Below are positions 6,998 through 9,640 of a DNA stretch of 9,640 nt, one piece after another. How positions within the stretch are numbered: the first letter of the stretch is position 1; each line of letters starts with the position of its first letter. The stretch is taken from contig OMSN01000051.1 in NCBI GenBank assembly GCA_900313765.1, positions 1-9,640 of the forward strand, read 5' to 3'. Both the position numbers and the translations under genes were made by a program. This DNA comes from an uncultured Eubacteriales bacterium (GTDB lineage Bacteria; Bacillota; Clostridia; Lachnospirales; Lachnospiraceae). Below the pieces are notes generated by a model, which saw only the letters and a program-made list of their open reading frames with translations, made no database searches and had not been told where the DNA came from.

Positions 6998-7945
6998 TTA
7001 CTCTCCCTTCTTTGTGATATTGATCCGGGGATCAACGATCTTATATGCGATATCAACAACCAGATTCATAAAAATGATCAGCACGGCAAGAAGTACCGTG
7101 GTTCCCATGATGACCGGATAGTCACGGTTCAGGATGCTTGACACGAAATAGTTGCCAAGCCCCGGAATATGATAGATCTGCTCAACGACCAGAGCTCCGG
7201 TGATGATGCCGGCAGTCAGCGGTCCCAGATAGGTGATCACCGGGATCAGGGAATTGCGCAGTGCATGCTTGAACAGTACCACTTTCGTCGTAACGCCTTT
7301 GGCGCGGGCAGTGCGGATGTAATCCTGATTGATCGCATCCAGCATACTGGTCCTCGTCAGTTTCGCGATCCGGCACATCGGACTGAGTGCAAGGGTAAAC
7401 ACCGGCATGACATAGCTGGCAAAATTGGGCAGGTCATTGCTCTGCACAGGGAGCCAGCCCAGCTGCACCGCGAACTCAAACAGCATAAGGGTTGCGATTA
7501 CAAAACTGGGAAGCGCTATGCCGACTGTGGTCAGGACCCTCAGGATGGAGTCCAGCCAGCCTCCTCTGTAATAGGCCGACAGCACACCCAGCGGTATGCC
7601 GATCACTACAGCCACCAGAAGTGCCCACAGGCCGATCTTCATGGACAGCGTGAACTTCCCCTGGCCGAACAGGATCCTGGTCACCGGGGTCCCTTCCTGC
7701 ATCTTCAGGGATACGCCCATGTCTCCGTGAAGATAGTTTTTCAGATAATTCCCGAACTGAACGACCAGCGGCTTGTCCAGACCGTACTTGGCGTTGGCCA
7801 GTGCGATCTGCTCCGGAGTCGACTTGTCGGTCATGAAGGGTGAACCTGGTATGGCATTCATCAGAAAAAAGGTGATTGCCGTCACCAGAAGCAATGTGCC
7901 GATCGACACAATGATCCTCTTGATTGTGTAGGTGAACAGTTCCAT
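6998..7945 (-). CDS. oppB: OppB: permease subunit of the oligopeptide/dipeptide ABC importer
   Basis: OppB pairs with OppC to form the transmembrane channel. GAGGAAA on the minus strand lies just before ATG 7945. At 315 residues it has the usual length. The first helix is about 9-31, ending in the family-typical FFLMNAIPGSPF (26-37). An extracellular segment with YGLDKPLVVQFGNYL (54-68) and GDMGVSL (74-80) follows, again characteristic of OppB/DppB. Further helices lie at about 100-123, 135-160, 175-190, 235-255 and 275-300. The EAA loop for docking on the ATPase is at about 208-235 (DYIRTARAKG to LRNSLIP). It is the first gene of the tightly packed oppBCDF set, 61 bases after the lipoprotein stop. 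I see no convincing promoter in that gap, so transcription probably comes from upstream of the lipoprotein gene. Confidence 0.95.
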   Translation of the reverse strand: MELFTYTIKRIIVSIGTLLLVTAITFFLMNAIPGSPFMTDKSTPEQIALANAKYGLDKPLVVQFGNYLKNYLHGDMGVSLKMQEGTPVTRILFGQGKFTLSMKIGLWALLVAVVIGIPLGVLSAYYRGGWLDSILRVLTTVGIALPSFVIATLMLFEFAVQLGWLPVQSNDLPNFASYVMPVFTLALSPMCRIAKLTRTSMLDAINQDYIRTARAKGVTTKVVLFKHALRNSLIPVITYLGPLTAGIITGALVVEQIYHIPGLGNYFVSSILNRDYPVIMGTTVLLAVLIIFMNLVVDIAYKIVDPRINITKKGE

Positions 7946-8006
7946 AGTCTTTCCTCGTTTCTAGTATAGTTTTCAAGTCCCGAACAATGATATGCAGCGA
8001 ATCATG

Positions 8007-9431
8007 TTATCTGTCGTCGTCCAGAATCTCTCCGGCTGCAAAAAAGTCTGTGAAATAAGACGGCGCGTTGACCAGTGTATAGCCGTCCACAAAACGGCGC
8101 GTCATACGCATGTACCGGTCTCCCATTTCCCTGAAATCCGTATCTCCCCACAGACCGCACAGATAGGCGAATCCATTGCTGAGCAGGTATTCCAGTTTCT
8201 GTCCCGGATATTCGACTTCCGCTCCGTAGGGATAAAACAGAATGTCTGAAGAACCGGCGAGAGAGCCGACCTGAGCGTTCCATTTATCCATCTCAGCTAC
8301 AAACTGTTCATAGGACTGATCGTTCATATAGCTGTGGCTCCAGCCCGCGCAGGCGATGCTCCATCCCTCATCCGTGAGCGCCTTGCTGATCTTCGCGATC
8401 TGCTGCTGGTCCTCTGTCAGCCCTGCCATGGAACCTCCTGAGGAAGTGGTATTCGCTACGCCTGCAAGGGTACCTCCTGCCGTGTCGGAACTGCCCGTGT
8501 CGGCGGGCGCCGCACTCTGGGCGGAACCGGCAGTAGTGCCCGAAGAAGGCAGATCATATCCGAAGACGCCGTCTGACCCGGACACAGATACGATACCTCT
8601 GGCTCCCCGGAAGGAGAAGTCCGGATGCTCTTCGATGAAGGTATCCAGGATCGGGATGAAATCATAATCTCCCGCCACATCATGTCCGCCGTCGTCGGTA
8701 TACTGTGCCTTGACCCTGCCGTCTTCATCCAGCACCAGCTTCGTGGCAATTCCGTCACCGTTGGTCACACCCGAATAGTTCAGGTTGTCCTGGGACAGTA
8801 CGATGGGCTTCTTGCCGTTCGGCAGTTTGAGCTGCAGCTGTTCCATGGAAGTCGCTCCGCGCTCATCCGTGGTATTGGCCGCGATCGTATGGATATCGAT
8901 CAGGATATAGTTGTTGTCATACAGACTCTGCAGGATCGCATTGAATTCCTTGCAGGTAACCATGGTAGTGGAATAGCTGGAGGCTTTCCCGTCTCCGTCG
9001 AATGCCATGGTGGTATCATAGATCAGAGTCGGGAAGCACAGGTGCGGGATATCACCGTCCACCCAGTTCACGAGGTCTGTGTCTCCCTTCTCGTAACGCT
9101 CCCTGGCTTCATTGACCCGCTCATCTCTGGAAGCAATGCCCTCGATCGTATTGAGCACCGAGATCGCTTCCTCAAAATTATAGCCTGCAGCGAGTGCCTC
9201 AGCCCTGTTCAGAACGCTCATCAGAGCCTCTTCTTCCGACTCCGACTCTTCCAGCATCTCTCGCCGGATCGCCATCTGCGGAGTCTCGACCGGCTCATTG
9301 TTCTCATACATGCCGACCGTGCCGATCGCTTCTGCGATCTGATAATTCATCTGACTGCGCGTACAGCCGCTCAGCAGCATTGCAGCTGACAGAACACCTG
9401 CCAAAAGCGCACCTGATCCTGCTCTCTTCAT
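8007..9431 (-). CDS. Lipoprotein with polysaccharide-deacetylase-like domain, probably catalytically degenerate
   Basis: This 474-residue surface lipoprotein starts at ATG 9431, with AGAGGA 9 bases upstream. The signal peptide ends in LLSGC with C23 as the lipid site. Residues 60-117 are acidic and helical with a TPR-like pattern (EALAAGYNFEEAISVLN). From about 127 onward the sequence resembles NodB-type deacetylase lipoproteins of Lachnospiraceae: IPHLCFPTLIYD (128-139), KKPIVLSQDN (207-216), a YDFIPILDTFIEEHPDFSF segment (256-274), ACAGWSHSYMND (360-371) and ILFYPYG (397-403). The usual Asp-Asp is D215-N216. The His-x3-His metal site aligns by eye with A362 and H366. Two of three metal ligands therefore seem missing, and the domain may bind rather than cut glycans. 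A Ser/Gly/Ala-rich insert (about 295-337) splits the domain. Its position before oppB and the lack of a promoter between suggest co-transcription with opp. The family call is from memory of motifs, not from a search. Confidence 0.75.
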   Translation of the reverse strand: MKRAGSGALLAGVLSAAMLLSGCTRSQMNYQIAEAIGTVGMYENNEPVETPQMAIRREMLEESESEEEALMSVLNRAEALAAGYNFEEAISVLNTIEGIASRDERVNEARERYEKGDTDLVNWVDGDIPHLCFPTLIYDTTMAFDGDGKASSYSTTMVTCKEFNAILQSLYDNNYILIDIHTIAANTTDERGATSMEQLQLKLPNGKKPIVLSQDNLNYSGVTNGDGIATKLVLDEDGRVKAQYTDDGGHDVAGDYDFIPILDTFIEEHPDFSFRGARGIVSVSGSDGVFGYDLPSSGTTAGSAQSAAPADTGSSDTAGGTLAGVANTTSSGGSMAGLTEDQQQIAKISKALTDEGWSIACAGWSHSYMNDQSYEQFVAEMDKWNAQVGSLAGSSDILFYPYGAEVEYPGQKLEYLLSNGFAYLCGLWGDTDFREMGDRYMRMTRRFVDGYTLVNAPSYFTDFFAAGEILDDDR

Positions 9432-9467
9432 GAAACCGCATCCTCTGTTGATCTACTACAGATTCTG

Positions 9468-9504
9468 TTGCACTGTTATGTGAAATGGTATATTGCACTA
9501 TTAT
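9468..9504. repeat. Direct repeat of TTGCACTRTTAT across the lipoprotein promoter
   Basis: On the plus strand TTGCACTGTTAT (9468-9479) and TTGCACTATTAT (9493-9504) match in 11 of 12 bases and start 25 bases apart. The second copy overlaps the -10 box of the predicted promoter. An inverted copy of the core, GTGCAA, lies at 9537-9542 beside the dapF stop. A pair of same-facing sites about two and a half helical turns apart, placed over the -10 and early transcript, would suit a repressor. No regulator is known. Confidence 0.4.
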
Positions 9505-9528
9505 AGAAGAAATCCGACACAATATCCA
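9500..9528 (-). promoter_or_regulatory. Predicted promoter of the lipoprotein gene and possibly of the whole opp transcript
   Basis: On the minus strand TGGATA (9528-9523) and a perfect TATAAT (9505-9500) are separated by 17 bases, with a leader of about 60 bases to ATG 9431. It lies in the 112-base gap after dapF. No clear terminator follows dapF, so read-through from dapF is possible too. Confidence 0.55.
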
Positions 9529-9543
9529 CAATTTCTGTGCAAT

Positions 9544-9640
9544 TCACAGATCGATCTCTCCGTCAAATACACGAACGGCCGGCCCCGTCATGAAGATCGT
9601 ATTCTGATCCTGATCCCACTCGATCCTGAGGTCACCTCCC
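9544..9640 (-). CDS. dapF: Diaminopimelate epimerase, C-terminal end
   Basis: Only the last 31 residues are in the window; the gene continues past the right edge. The fragment begins GGDLRIEWD and ends [15 protein letters not shown] before a TGA stop at 9546-9544. The GGxLxIxW and MTGPAxxVFxGE segments are characteristic of the C-terminus of DapF, which converts LL- to meso-diaminopimelate for lysine and peptidoglycan synthesis in the cytoplasm. The active-site cysteines lie outside the window. No terminator is visible after it. Confidence 0.9.
   Translation of the reverse strand, partial: GGDLRIEWDQDQNTIFMTGPAVRVFDGEIDL

Noticed and set aside
7964..7969. A TATACT box (minus strand) just before oppB, as a possible oppB promoter.
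   Set aside because: No -35 match at 16-18 bases, and the start would fall on the ribosome binding site, leaving no leader.
7983..8008. An imperfect hairpin (AACAATGAT / ATCATGTT) at the end of the lipoprotein gene.
   Set aside because: It is AT-rich, has a bulge, overlaps the stop codon and has no T tract, so it is not a convincing terminator.

Overview
The window looks like a chromosomal segment of a Gram-positive bacterium of the Lachnospiraceae type (Bacillota, Clostridia). The grounds are strong AGGAGG-like ribosome binding sites, lipoprotein signal peptides, an extracellular binding protein that continues after its lipid cysteine into a KETEAPKETQAP-style linker, and a lipoprotein resembling the polysaccharide-deacetylase-like lipoproteins I associate with that family. 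The taxon is inferred from style; no phylogenetic marker is present. Every gene I can support lies on the minus strand, so the window is read from high to low coordinates. There is no sign of mobile elements, CRISPR arrays, tRNA or rRNA.

Reading order: the last 31 residues of diaminopimelate epimerase (dapF, from 9640 down to 9544); a 112-base gap with a likely promoter and a 12-base direct repeat; a 474-residue lipoprotein (9431-8007) with a helical N-terminal part and a deacetylase-like fold whose metal-binding residues appear lost; then a complete oligopeptide/dipeptide ABC importer: permeases oppB (7945-6998) and oppC (6993-5635), ATPases oppD (5622-4594) and oppF (4601-3603), and the binding lipoprotein oppA (3495-1447). 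The four transporter core genes are packed with gaps of 4 and 12 bases and one 8-base overlap, which indicates one transcript. oppA follows after 107 bases that carry a strong promoter of its own, and it ends at a clear intrinsic terminator (1379-1412). Next come a 197-residue four-helix membrane protein of unknown function (1208-615) with its own predicted promoter, and the first 166 residues of a second family 5 binding protein (498 to the window edge), which has a signal peptide but no lipid-attachment cysteine.

Together the genes suggest peptide capture and import. OppA on a long lipid-anchored stalk delivers peptides to OppBC, and OppDF drive uptake by ATP hydrolysis. The second binding protein may be a paralogue serving the same or another transporter. 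The deacetylase-like lipoprotein immediately upstream may be co-transcribed and may work at the cell surface, but its role is not known.

The window is mostly a familiar transporter locus. The least ordinary parts are a nine-copy, exactly 11-residue repeat in the OppA stalk, a roughly 125-residue extracellular insertion in OppC, an apparently inactive deacetylase domain, an identical cysteine ladder in the C-termini of OppD and OppF, and several short inverted or direct repeats placed on predicted promoters.
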